A stretch of DNA of 64,000 bases from Edwardsiella anguillarum (GCF_008801815.1 NZ_VZOX01000001.1), one strand, 5' to 3'. Numbered from the stretch's first letter, positions 43,784 to 53,096 are shown. Translations and numbers: made by a program. Notes: generated by a model not told the origin, from the sequence alone.

Positions 43784-44941
43784 ATGCTCACGGTTAAACA
43801 GATTGAAGCAGCAAAGCCAAAAGACAAGCCCTATCGCCTACTGGACAGCAACGGGCTATACCTCTACATACCAGCCTCTGGAAAAAAGGTGTGGCAACTG
43901 CGTTTCAAACTAGGCGGTAAAGAGAAAATTTTAACCGTGGGTAAATATCCTCTTGTTTCTTTACAAGAAGCTCGCGACAAAGCCTACCAGGCAAGAAAGG
44001 ATATTGCCGATGGTATAGATCCAGTAAGGACCAAAAAGGAAAGCGAGAAGGATAACTCATTCTCAGTGATCTATAAGGAATGGTACGCCCACAAGCGCCA
44101 GGTATGGTCTGAAGGGTATGCGAATGAATTACAGCGGATGTTTGAAACTGATATTCTCCCGCTCATAGGCGCGATGGAGATGAATGAAATCGAGCCTATG
44201 GCCCTTTTGTCTGTTGTGAGGCGGATTGAAGAGCGCGGAGCCATGGAGAGAGCAAACAAGGCCCGGCGTCGTTGTGGTGAGGTGTTTCGTTACGCCATAG
44301 TAACGGGGAGAGCAAAATACAATCCAGCGCCGGATCTCGCTGATGCAATGAAGGGATACAGGAAGAAAAATTTCCCTTTCCTTCCTGCTGAACAGATCCC
44401 TGCATTCAACCAGGCATTGGCTGGATATTCAGGCAGTATAGTTTCGAAGATTGCCACTATGGTGTTGCAGTATACAGCCTTGCGAACCAAAGAGCTCAGA
44501 TCTATGAAATGGCCTAACGTCGATTTCACTTCCGGACTAATTACGATCGACGAATCGGAAATGAAGAGCCGTAAGCCTCACATTGTCCCTATGTCGCACC
44601 AAGTCGCTGAGTTGCTCAAAGCATTAAAGCCAGTCACTGAACCTGTATCGCAGTTTGTATTTGCCGGTAGAAATGATAAAAATAAGTCGATCAGTGAAAA
44701 TGCCGTTCTATTGGTCATTCGCCAAATCGGCTATGAAGGGCTGGCGAGTGGTCACGGTTTCCGCCACCAATTTAGCACCATTCTACACGAGCACGAATGG
44801 CCTTCTGAGGCGATAGAGCGCCAGCTTGCTCACACAGATAAACAGTCCGTGCGCGGGATCTATAACCATGCACAATATATGGATAAAAGGCGAGAGATGA
44901 TGCAGTGGTGGGCTGACTGGATAGACGGCAATGCCGCATGA
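43784..44941 (+). CDS. int: Tyrosine integrase, P4/DUF4102 type
   Basis: A 385-residue site-specific recombinase that should insert and excise the prophage at argW. The N-terminal DUF4102 domain begins LTVKQIEAAKPKDKPYRL. The catalytic domain shows Arg in YTALRTKELRSMKW, HGFRHQFSTIL (His-x-x-Arg), LAHTDKQSVRG and the nucleophile Tyr in YNHAQYMDKRREMM. All active-site parts are present. No normal ribosome site precedes the ATG; instead an inverted-repeat cluster abuts it, suggesting translational or autoregulatory control. Confidence 0.95.
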   Translation: MLTVKQIEAAKPKDKPYRLLDSNGLYLYIPASGKKVWQLRFKLGGKEKILTVGKYPLVSLQEARDKAYQARKDIADGIDPVRTKKESEKDNSFSVIYKEWYAHKRQVWSEGYANELQRMFETDILPLIGAMEMNEIEPMALLSVVRRIEERGAMERANKARRRCGEVFRYAIVTGRAKYNPAPDLADAMKGYRKKNFPFLPAEQIPAFNQALAGYSGSIVSKIATMVLQYTALRTKELRSMKWPNVDFTSGLITIDESEMKSRKPHIVPMSHQVAELLKALKPVTEPVSQFVFAGRNDKNKSISENAVLLVIRQIGYEGLASGHGFRHQFSTILHEHEWPSEAIERQLAHTDKQSVRGIYNHAQYMDKRREMMQWWADWIDGNAA

Positions 44942-45040
44942 CCTTCGCGTTACGAACTCAAAGAATTGCCTTATAACATAACCAACGCCGCGCTCACACC
45001 GTCCCACGTGTTTATGGCGTCCATGCCCCCCCCCAATCAC

Positions 45041-45397
45041 TCAACCAGCTGGCTTTGGCGGCCATGTGATATCAGGAGCGGTTGAAGTATCTGCAGCTTT
45101 CACCGCCTTGATATACTCCATCCATGCAATAAGCTTCGCCTTATCGACATCATTGATGACGCCTAACGCTAGTTCAGTCCGCCAGTCTGCAGTTACAGCA
45201 TTAGCTTCATCTAATAACGACTGCCTGTACGCTTCAGCCTGTATGACAAGTTCTTCGTGCGTTGGCGGAGGGTTAACAATTGCCATGGCCTCGCGCTCCG
45301 TGATTGCCGTAAGGCCCTCGCTTATATAGTCATCCTGACTGCCATCAGACTCGTAAGCATACACAACATCATGAGCATCTTTAAAATACTTCATCAT
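45041..45397 (-). CDS. Tail fibre assembly protein
   Basis: A 118-residue Tfa-type chaperone for tail fibre folding. It begins MKYFKDAHDVVYAYESDGSQ and has the family pattern AEAYRQSLLDEANAVTADWR with the end ITWPPKPAG. It follows the fibre gene directly: the fibre stop and this start overlap (TGATG), and GGAG lies 8 bases upstream. It is the last late gene before the integrase. Confidence 0.9.
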   Translation of the reverse strand: MMKYFKDAHDVVYAYESDGSQDDYISEGLTAITEREAMAIVNPPPTHEELVIQAEAYRQSLLDEANAVTADWRTELALGVINDVDKAKLIAWMEYIKAVKAADTSTAPDITWPPKPAG

Positions 45398-47127
45398 CAC
45401 ACCATCTCCGACCAAATAATAGAAGCGACTGCCCCGTCCGTCTTTGTTACTGAATAAGTTTCGCCTGATGGGACGATGAATGATAGTGATGGCCCAGAAT
45501 GGGTTGATGAGTTATTAACGCTAACAGCCCTAGCAACAATAGCACCACCAACCCTTGCTTCTACAGTTCCCCAGCTTGCGCCGTGATAAGAAAATATGAC
45601 CAGCATCGACCGTGTAGAACTATTTGTATATGTTACCCCCATGACCCTGCCGCTTGTTACGTTTGTGTAGCTTCCCCCCATTGTGGTATCACCAGCGGCA
45701 ACGCTTCCTGCCGTTATACCAACGTCCAGTTTTGCCGCATTCCCCAATTTAAGGTATTGGATAACATCATTAGCAGTACCAGCCCCCACGATATCACGAC
45801 CTACCTGTGAAAAATCAGCAAGTCCTACACGGTCAGCGCCAGTGAAATACGATAGCTTATTTGCCGCAGCCGGCAACGCAGCAATCGCAGATAATATGGG
45901 GGCCTTATCCTGCTTTGTGTCCAGCTTCCCAAGAATACGATCGGCCTCAGTCTTGGCGCTCTGAGCTGATCCTGCCGCCGCTGATGCGCTACCGGAAGCG
46001 GCTGTCTCCGAGGCTTTCGCTGCACTAGCACTACCAGCTGCTGCGCTGGCGGAGCTTGATACCTGTGACACTGACTGCGCAGCAGATGATGCACTCCCAG
46101 CTGCTGCAGTTTCCGAGGCTTTAGCAGCACTAGCACTGCCAGTTGCAGCACTGGACGATCCCGCCGCCTGTGATGCTGACTGAGCGGCTGCTGTTTGCGA
46201 ATTATGAGCACCGCTTGCCGATCCTGCAGCCTGCTCTGCAAAGGAATGTGCTTCCGTGGCACTGGATGCGGCGCGATCTGCATCTGCACGCACAGCCTCC
46301 CTCAGAGTGGCCTCGGTTGCCTGTGCCGCTTTTACAGCGGCATCTGTTGCTGCAGTTTCCGCAGAGGAGGCCGCCGCCAGCTCCGACGCTTTCGCGGCGT
46401 TCTGGCTGGCCAGCGCCGCAGCTGCGCTGTCTACCACTGCCGATTCTGAACCATGCGCCGCCTGCTGACTGGCCTGCGCGGCCTGGGCGCTACTGGCCGC
46501 CGCCCGTTCTGATTCTTTAGCTGCATTCTGACTGGCCAGCGCTGCAGCTGCGCTGTCTGCTGCCGCAGACTCCGAGGCTTTGGCCGCTTGCTGGCTGGAC
46601 TGCGCAGACTGGGCGCCACTAGCAGCCGCCAACTCCGACGCTTTCGCGGCGTTCTGGCTGGCCAGCGCTGCGGAAGCACTCGCAGCTACTGCTGATTCAG
46701 ATGCATGGGCAGCATTTTGACTATCTAAAGCAGCGCGAGCACTCTCTGCGGTGGCATCCCTATTCTTTTCAACCTCTGCAGATTGGGCCGACACTTTGGC
46801 CACCATCACTTCAAACTCTTTCATCACGTCAGGGCGTAAATCACCATCCTGTGGGAGCCCAAGAAAATAGTTCAGCGTACCATCAGGAGAGTCGTGGTAA
46901 ATCTGAATATCCCCGACATACTCCGGCGGATATCCATCCACACAGAGCGTTACGCGGTACTGCCCTGGCTCCGCTGCCATGTCATATAGCCCTGCCTCTC
47001 CAGGGCTCTGTGATGCGACAGTATGAACAATGACGCTTGCGCTCGTTCGTAGCGCTTTCAACGCAATTTCACAATGGGTAATAGGTTTCCCCATCCCATT
47101 TTTTAGGATGCCGGTAATGCGTGCCAT
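45397..47127 (-). CDS. Side tail fibre protein, repeat-rich
   Basis: A 576-residue fibre. The N-terminal domain (about 1-130, beginning ARITGILKNGMGKPITHCEI) is the prophage tail-fibre N-domain that binds the virion. Residues about 130-420 are a very Ala/Ser-rich shaft made of heptad-like repeats. A 42-residue super-repeat beginning ASQNAAK is visible as two full copies and one partial copy. The tip (about 470-576) includes STRSMLVIFSYHGASWGTV and probably binds the host. ATG 47127 has GGAGTC upstream. Confidence 0.9.
   Translation of the reverse strand: MARITGILKNGMGKPITHCEIALKALRTSASVIVHTVASQSPGEAGLYDMAAEPGQYRVTLCVDGYPPEYVGDIQIYHDSPDGTLNYFLGLPQDGDLRPDVMKEFEVMVAKVSAQSAEVEKNRDATAESARAALDSQNAAHASESAVAASASAALASQNAAKASELAAASGAQSAQSSQQAAKASESAAADSAAAALASQNAAKESERAAASSAQAAQASQQAAHGSESAVVDSAAAALASQNAAKASELAAASSAETAATDAAVKAAQATEATLREAVRADADRAASSATEAHSFAEQAAGSASGAHNSQTAAAQSASQAAGSSSAATGSASAAKASETAAAGSASSAAQSVSQVSSSASAAAGSASAAKASETAASGSASAAAGSAQSAKTEADRILGKLDTKQDKAPILSAIAALPAAANKLSYFTGADRVGLADFSQVGRDIVGAGTANDVIQYLKLGNAAKLDVGITAGSVAAGDTTMGGSYTNVTSGRVMGVTYTNSSTRSMLVIFSYHGASWGTVEARVGGAIVARAVSVNNSSTHSGPSLSFIVPSGETYSVTKTDGAVASIIWSEMV
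46381..46668 (-). repeat. 42-codon tandem repeat in the fibre shaft
   Basis: A 36-base segment starting CTCCGACGCTTTCGCGGCGT on the plus strand occurs identically at 46381-46416 and 46633-46668, 252 bases (2 x 42 codons) apart. A diverged copy lies between them. The protein unit runs from ASQNAAK to about AAAAL. Confidence 0.8.
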
Positions 47128-47142
47128 ATTGACTCCATAAAT

Positions 47143-47165
47143 AAAAAAGGCCACCGATGGTGGCC
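47143..47165 (-). terminator. Hairpin after the prophage outer-membrane protein gene
   Basis: On the minus strand GGCCACC-ATC-GGTGGCC (47149-47165) is followed by six T. It lies between the stop of the gene at 47188 and the tail-fibre start. Confidence 0.7.
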
Positions 47166-47187
47166 CTGTTACTTAGTGACTATTTAT

Positions 47188-48060
47188 TCAGAATGGGAGA
47201 GTCCAAGTAATACTAATGGTCCCATCTCGAAAGTTAGCATTACGATCACCTCGCCAAAAATACCGTGTTCCGCTATAGTTACTATATGAAATTGATAAAT
47301 CACCAGGTTGATAACCTGAAACATAGCCAATGCTATAGGTATAGTCTGCATCCCATGGTTGTTGCTGAGATCTATCTGGGTAAAAGAACGTCGAAACCCT
47401 GAAAAAATAATTATGTTTTAATGTATACCCGCAACTTCCAAGCAATACACTCTTCCCTTTCCGTATTCTACTCTCTTGTGTCGAGTAATATCTTGGGCCA
47501 TATAAATAGCCTATTTGGCATGTTAGGCTATCACTAGGATATATCAATATATTTTTATTCCATGAGTTCGGAAGCGAAAACTTATATGCCGCAGTAATCA
47601 TTCCTTGCTCTATTTTTGTTCTGCGATCACCTTCTTGTGGGAAGAATTTATTATTGTCACCATAATTGCTATATACTAGGCTGAATGTTCCTGGCCTCCA
47701 ATCATCATAGCCAAAACTATAAACAAAATCAGCTCTATAACGATTAATATTTTGCAATGGTGTCCTAACCGTCAAATTAGCAAAAAAAGAGCTTAATGGG
47801 GAGTACTGAAAGCTAACAAAGACTCTTTGGTTATATATGTTTTTGGTCTCACTCTCAGTATAACTTACTGGTATATACTTGTCTTGATTAGACAATGGTG
47901 CATTATAAGTAATAGCTGTAGACAATCTCGCTTCTGAACCAGAAAAAAGGCGAGACCACGGGGTGGTAAACACGGGAACAGAGTCCTCTGCACCATCAGC
48001 ACCAAAAGCACATATCGGAAAAATAAAAAACAATAAAAAAACATATTTTCTCTTATTCAT
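47188..48060 (-). CDS. Predicted outer-membrane barrel protein with internal duplication (prophage moron)
   Basis: A 290-residue protein I do not recognise. A signal peptide (VFLLFFIFPICAFG-A) and many alternating strands rich in Tyr, Phe and Ser, with a final Phe (ITWTLPF), predict an outer-membrane barrel. Residues 110-160 and 238-287 are related: ADFVYSFGYDDWRPG matches ADYTYSIGYVSGYQPG, and FSLVYSNYG matches LSISYSNYS. The gene is clearly more AT-rich than its neighbours. It has an AT-rich 180-base upstream region and its own terminator, typical of a lysogenic-conversion gene. Function unknown. Confidence 0.75.
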   Translation of the reverse strand: MNKRKYVFLLFFIFPICAFGADGAEDSVPVFTTPWSRLFSGSEARLSTAITYNAPLSNQDKYIPVSYTESETKNIYNQRVFVSFQYSPLSSFFANLTVRTPLQNINRYRADFVYSFGYDDWRPGTFSLVYSNYGDNNKFFPQEGDRRTKIEQGMITAAYKFSLPNSWNKNILIYPSDSLTCQIGYLYGPRYYSTQESRIRKGKSVLLGSCGYTLKHNYFFRVSTFFYPDRSQQQPWDADYTYSIGYVSGYQPGDLSISYSNYSGTRYFWRGDRNANFRDGTISITWTLPF

Positions 48061-48239
48061 TTATCTCATCTCAACCATCCTTAGGCTTTTCTTTAATTAA
48101 GAATAGATACAGGTGGATGCTTTCTCCACCCCATAGAGAGAAAACAACAAAATGAATACACATCTTATTGATTTATAAGAAAGTGCAAAGCGAACCAATA
48201 ACATTTAATCGCACCACACTTACCCGTCATGTCAAAACT

Positions 48240-48902
48240 CTAAAAAATAAGACCAACCCCAACCAAAAAGCCATGGCTGCGGTCATCACCGCCAACACCG
48301 GTATATGAGAAGTCCAGGACATAACCTCCAGCGTTAAGCTGGACTCCGGCGGCGTAAGCCATCGATACACGGGTTAACTGCTGCTCCGCAGTGTGCAAAG
48401 CCGTCCCAAGCGCATCGTTAGCGCCATCATCCACCTGAATATGCCAGCTCAGCCGATCAACGCTGGCACCCGCCAGCCCATATAAACTGAGATTGTCGGT
48501 AACTCGATACGATGGACCCGCCATGATCCCCCATCGCTGGGAACGGCTACGCCCATCAACAAGTACAGGGACACCCGGTCCATAATTATGCCCGCGCCGG
48601 ATCTGCATTCCCCGGCGTAATCCCGTGTAACTTAGCCGCCCTATCACGCCCCAGCAGTCGGTAAACTCATAGCGATAGGAAAGTGCAACACCTTCAGCAT
48701 CGCGGTATGGCGCCGTGGACGCACCAAAGTGTTCAGATCCAATAAACTGATCTGTAATCTGCTTAAACTCAACCAGATCTTTCTCAACCTGGATATTCGA
48801 TTGCTGTATATAATTCAGCGTTATTGTTGAATCACCTGAACTCGCTTGGGCCATACCAGCAGCAAAAAGCAAAATAGCAGGACATAAAATGCATACACGC
48901 AT
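48240..48902 (-). CDS. Lom/Ail/OmpX-type outer-membrane protein
   Basis: A 220-residue small barrel protein of the Ail/Lom family, carried by many lambdoid phages. The signal peptide ends GMAQA-SSGD (residue 20). Typical strands are GVALSYRYEFTDCWGVIGRL, WGIMAGPSYRVTDNLSLYGL and MAYAAGVQLNAGGYVLDFSY, with the end GFLVGVGLIF. Relatives promote attachment to cells or serum resistance. The ribosome site AAAGGATC precedes ATG 48902. Confidence 0.9.
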   Translation of the reverse strand: MRVCILCPAILLFAAGMAQASSGDSTITLNYIQQSNIQVEKDLVEFKQITDQFIGSEHFGASTAPYRDAEGVALSYRYEFTDCWGVIGRLSYTGLRRGMQIRRGHNYGPGVPVLVDGRSRSQRWGIMAGPSYRVTDNLSLYGLAGASVDRLSWHIQVDDGANDALGTALHTAEQQLTRVSMAYAAGVQLNAGGYVLDFSYTGVGGDDRSHGFLVGVGLIF

Positions 48903-48955
48903 ACCAGATCCTTTTATGAAGGGTTAATGTGAAATAGTAGAAATAAGGGAGGAAG

Positions 48956-49957
48956 TTAAAAGGAGAAGTAATCTTCTGCGTCGAGTACCATCAATGGCGA
49001 GTCACCAACAAACCATGGCGATGAATGAGCAAACTCACCAGAAACCCGCCCCATTGCCGCGCCGATCGAAAAGCCATCGCTACGCTGATATAGCTTGCGA
49101 ACCCCACACTGACCAACACCAGTAGGCATATACATTGGCCTGCGAACGCCGGAAACCCCGGTCATACTATTTTGAGCCATGCCATTCATATTTAATAGTA
49201 TTGGTCGTGTTAGCATACGCCACCCTGAGTTATAGGCCAGCACGCCATTATTGTATAGCTCAAGGCCATAGGTATCACGTTGAAGCCCGCCACCTCCATT
49301 TCCTGTACCAAAGATAACAACTTTAGCACGAACAGATCTTGGCGCCGCATTACTGATATCTACCGGGTAAAAATTTATTTGCTGCGGTTCCTCATGGCAC
49401 GATATGCAAACATTAGGATCAGTAGTATAGAAAAATACCACAGAGTTATATCGATTAAATGCTGGGTTGATTCTGGACGGAGCCCATCCGTAATCTATGG
49501 TTACCTCTCCTCTGAAAAGCTCAGTGCTAAATGATGTATCACCTGTCAACCTAAATAATGCAGACCCATTTAACACTTCCAAACCATATGTGGCTTTCTG
49601 CTGCGTTTTAGTCGGCCACGCAATGACAGCATAAAACAGGGCAGGAATACGATAATCGGCGGTATTGGTTGTATCTATAAGCACTCGCCTTGCGCCATCA
49701 AGGCGCGAGTATCTCCGATGAAACCCCCACGGTCCTCCTATCGATAACCTGTCATAACCAGCGATGGGGGCACTATTCCAGCAATAGTAATCGTACCCAT
49801 CAGGAATAACGATCCCTGTATTGAATGGCGCCTTGGCGAGATTTAAGCCATCACCAGGAACTCTTGATACTCCCAAAATTTTTGATACGGTTGTCTCGCT
49901 GTTCAGCGTTAGGAATGAACCATCATCACGAAAAATCCTCAGACCATAGTCACTCAT
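48956..49957 (-). CDS. Phage tail-tip associated protein with YGL repeats
   Basis: A 333-residue protein coupled to gene J (4-base ATGA overlap). It contains three related segments: YGLRIFRDDGSFLTLNS at the N-terminus, YGLEVLNGSALFRL near 124, and YGLELYNNGVLAYNSGW near 233. Each opens a beta-rich unit of about 110 residues. It resembles hypothetical proteins found after J in lambdoid prophages; I cannot name the family with certainty. A Cys pair (CISC) lies at about 189. It probably decorates or extends the tail tip. Confidence 0.75.
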   Translation of the reverse strand: MSDYGLRIFRDDGSFLTLNSETTVSKILGVSRVPGDGLNLAKAPFNTGIVIPDGYDYYCWNSAPIAGYDRLSIGGPWGFHRRYSRLDGARRVLIDTTNTADYRIPALFYAVIAWPTKTQQKATYGLEVLNGSALFRLTGDTSFSTELFRGEVTIDYGWAPSRINPAFNRYNSVVFFYTTDPNVCISCHEEPQQINFYPVDISNAAPRSVRAKVVIFGTGNGGGGLQRDTYGLELYNNGVLAYNSGWRMLTRPILLNMNGMAQNSMTGVSGVRRPMYMPTGVGQCGVRKLYQRSDGFSIGAAMGRVSGEFAHSSPWFVGDSPLMVLDAEDYFSF

Positions 49958-52900
49958 ACCAGCGTTTTCCTCAAATCTCCCAATTTTATAACTGGCCGGC
50001 CTGATTCATCATTAATCTGTATCAGATCGCTATCCATCATTAAACCAACGCGGCTATCTTTGTGAGATCGAATGGTGAGCTGTCCATCTGGAGTAACAAT
50101 AAACCTATCGTTAATATTGAGTGATTTCATAAAAGCCTCATCAATAATAACCTGGCCATTCTGAATGATGAAAGGTAACAACTCGCTGCCATTATTGGGA
50201 TTCATAACGGCAAAACGATCGGCAAGTATCAGTACTTGGCCAACACCTCCCTCAGCTGTGGCCTGAATCCCGGCAATAACCTTTTTACCGTCTTGTGTGG
50301 TCTGAACCTGCATTGACCACATGGCAGACACATCGCCCTTAAGATCTGCCTGCGCCTTAGAAATCACCTGGACAGCAGAAGCATTTTCGCCGACCTGAGC
50401 ATTAACGTTATCAATTTTCTGAGATAACGCAGCATCCTCCGTCGCAACAGTCTGAGACAACGCCTGCAATTGAGCCTTAGAGTCACCAACAGCAGACTCC
50501 AGAACCGTCAGCGCCTGATCAACTTTAGTTTCTGAATCATCCAGAGCTTTATTAAACTCATCACGCACCAGATTATTATCAATGCCTTTCAGAAAATCCT
50601 GCGCCATCTGACTATCGGTAATTTCGCCTTTCAGAATGTCGAGTACGCCGGTAGCATCGCTGGTGACTTGGCCTATAGACTCAACGAATATAGATTTACC
50701 GACAAGATTCACACTGCGCACATAGAAATAATATTCCGTAGCTAATTTATTTAGCCCCGCCTTCACCCAATAAGTCGCAATCCCGAGGCGCATCGCTAAT
50801 GACTCAACCTGAGTCACATCTGTGATACGTCTCTCTGAAAAATAAAACTCATACTGCACATCGGAATGATAGTAGGTCTGGTGAGGGATTATCGTGATCT
50901 GAAAATAACCGGGGTTAACCTCGATGCTCGCTGGAGCCTCAGGGACTTGAATACTAAACTGCGTAGAGGTTGGCGCGCCCTGCTGACCTAGGCCATTCAT
51001 GGCTCTCACGGTAAGCTCATAGTCACCTCGCGACAGATCATTAAACGAAAACCGTGTCTCGCTGATCGTCGCAGACGTTACCAACCGCGCAGGGTCCTCC
51101 GCCGTTCCTGCGCCAGTCGTCAGCCGCAGGAGAAACTTACAGCCTTTAACAACGCGCGGGGTGTCCCATTGTGCTAATGCCTGATATTTATCCGAATCGG
51201 CGCCAATGCTGACGGACAAATGCTGGATAGCTGGCGGGATAACGCCGTTTTCTGTGCCTGGTAACGGCTCAAAATGCGCGCCGTTATCCACAATGGCCTC
51301 TTTCTCCGGTACATGCTGCAGCGCCGTAACGGCATATGTCCCGTCATCATTTTCGCGGAGCATCATGCAGCGAAATAAGCGCCGGCGCATAGATGAAAGC
51401 CGCAGTCCCCATACACCATACGCCTGAATACCGGCCGGAACTGTCTGCAGCCGCACCATATTTGGCGCAGGGAGATCGACAACAGGGATGCTTATTGGCG
51501 AGCCATCAGCACCGATAAGATTCATCTCTGCCGAACCACCTGGAGGTAGAGCAATATCACGATCGAGGGTGACCGTTCGGCTGACCGTATCAGCATCCAG
51601 TATTCGCCCACCAACTGTGACACCTGCATAATCATTATCGCAGATTTCAATAATGTCACCGGGTAGATGGCGCAATCCCTCGGCACCGATCATGAAATCG
51701 ACGGTTTGCGTCTCCAGCAATTCAGTCTGGATCACCCATAGCCCCATACGTCGCGCTTGGCCACGCGACGTACAACCAAAGGCCTCCATTTTAAGCAGGT
51801 TTCGCCCATATCGAACGATGGCCGCCTGATCCTCTACAAGCTCCACAGAGGCTTTCCAGCCATTCTGCGGGTCAATGTATCGCACCTCTACCGCATTATG
51901 ACGATCTTTCAGTGCGCTGAATCCGTACTTAAAACTGCCGTCAACGACATTGCTGTTTGAATACGTCCACACTTTGTCTGCGGGCCTGTCCTGCACAAAC
52001 GTCATCGTCAGACCGTTCCAAACGGGCATACAGCGCATTAATGAGCAGAAGTCAGCCAGGACATCATAAACCTTTCGCTGAGTCGCTAGGTAGGCGTTAC
52101 ACACCATCCTCGGCTCCGTCCCACCAAACCCATCAGGAACAGACTGATCGCAATACTGTGCAATGGCATACAGGGACCAGATATCAACGTCTGCCATCCC
52201 CATACGATCGCCCATGCCATACCGTGGGTGCGTAAGCAGATCCAGCAGACACCACGCAGGGTTATTGGTATACGCCGGTTTGAAAGATCCATCCCAAATA
52301 CCGGTATACACCCGCGTAATTGGATCATAGTTGGATGGGACCCGGACAATGCGACCGCGAACGTGGTAATTCATCGTGACCTGCTGGCTGCCGAATTGCT
52401 CAGCATCCACACGCACACCAACTACAGCCGTATTGGGATAGCGCTGCTGCAGATCGATTATCTCAGTGTAACTCGACCATAATGTTTTGTTCTGTAAACG
52501 AGCAGATGTACTGTCAGGCGTATTCCTGATCATCCGAATACCGAACGGGCGTGGAGGCAAATTATCGACGACTACTGATGCTAAAAATTGCGATGTCCGC
52601 TTTCCTTGGATCGTCACATCTTTTTCCGTCACCCAGGCGCCGGCGCGCTGCACTTGAATGCTCAGATTAACGCTGGTTTCGACCTGATCACCGTCATCGG
52701 TGCCGGCAACCAATGATGAAACACCGAACGTAAAGCGCAGGCGATCGATCTCTTTTGATGTAATGGTCCTGGTTATTGGATTAGCGTTTTTCACCTCGGC
52801 GTTTAACATTGTTTCAGCGCCAGATTCCTCAAACCCATCCAGTGACGACTGCTCCTGCTCTCCAACACGGTAAACCACCGTGACACCGTGGACATTAACA

Positions 52901-53073
52901 TTACCATCAGCATCGACAGTGGGCGTTTGATTAACCAGGATACTCTGCAGGCCATCCACTGGCCCCTCTATCGGACCTTCACTCAACGCATCAATCACGC
53001 TGAGCAGTTGAGAAGATCGTAAATTATCAGGTGCCTCATACGGCGTATGCCCACCGCCACTACCCTTACCCAT
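49954..53073 (-). CDS. Host specificity / central tail fibre protein J
   Basis: A 1039-residue lambda gpJ homologue that forms the tail tip and contacts the host receptor. The N-terminus GKGSGGGHTPYEAPDNLRSS is a J hallmark, followed by SVIDALSEGPIEGPVDGL and the tip-attachment region. Fibronectin-III-like modules lie in the middle. The C-terminal part has a helical stretch and the DUF1983-type end (VQTTQDGKKVIAGIQATAEG). ATG 53073 has GAGGGG upstream. Confidence 0.95.
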   Translation of the reverse strand: MGKGSGGGHTPYEAPDNLRSSQLLSVIDALSEGPIEGPVDGLQSILVNQTPTVDADGNVNVHGVTVVYRVGEQEQSSLDGFEESGAETMLNAEVKNANPITRTITSKEIDRLRFTFGVSSLVAGTDDGDQVETSVNLSIQVQRAGAWVTEKDVTIQGKRTSQFLASVVVDNLPPRPFGIRMIRNTPDSTSARLQNKTLWSSYTEIIDLQQRYPNTAVVGVRVDAEQFGSQQVTMNYHVRGRIVRVPSNYDPITRVYTGIWDGSFKPAYTNNPAWCLLDLLTHPRYGMGDRMGMADVDIWSLYAIAQYCDQSVPDGFGGTEPRMVCNAYLATQRKVYDVLADFCSLMRCMPVWNGLTMTFVQDRPADKVWTYSNSNVVDGSFKYGFSALKDRHNAVEVRYIDPQNGWKASVELVEDQAAIVRYGRNLLKMEAFGCTSRGQARRMGLWVIQTELLETQTVDFMIGAEGLRHLPGDIIEICDNDYAGVTVGGRILDADTVSRTVTLDRDIALPPGGSAEMNLIGADGSPISIPVVDLPAPNMVRLQTVPAGIQAYGVWGLRLSSMRRRLFRCMMLRENDDGTYAVTALQHVPEKEAIVDNGAHFEPLPGTENGVIPPAIQHLSVSIGADSDKYQALAQWDTPRVVKGCKFLLRLTTGAGTAEDPARLVTSATISETRFSFNDLSRGDYELTVRAMNGLGQQGAPTSTQFSIQVPEAPASIEVNPGYFQITIIPHQTYYHSDVQYEFYFSERRITDVTQVESLAMRLGIATYWVKAGLNKLATEYYFYVRSVNLVGKSIFVESIGQVTSDATGVLDILKGEITDSQMAQDFLKGIDNNLVRDEFNKALDDSETKVDQALTVLESAVGDSKAQLQALSQTVATEDAALSQKIDNVNAQVGENASAVQVISKAQADLKGDVSAMWSMQVQTTQDGKKVIAGIQATAEGGVGQVLILADRFAVMNPNNGSELLPFIIQNGQVIIDEAFMKSLNINDRFIVTPDGQLTIRSHKDSRVGLMMDSDLIQINDESGRPVIKLGDLRKTLV

Positions 53074-53096
53074 AATGCACACCCCTCATATAACAA

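Noticed and set aside
46256..46468. Short Ala-rich frames on the plus strand across the fibre repeats
   Set aside because: They mirror the repetitive fibre shaft (Ala codons read antisense) and have no start signals.
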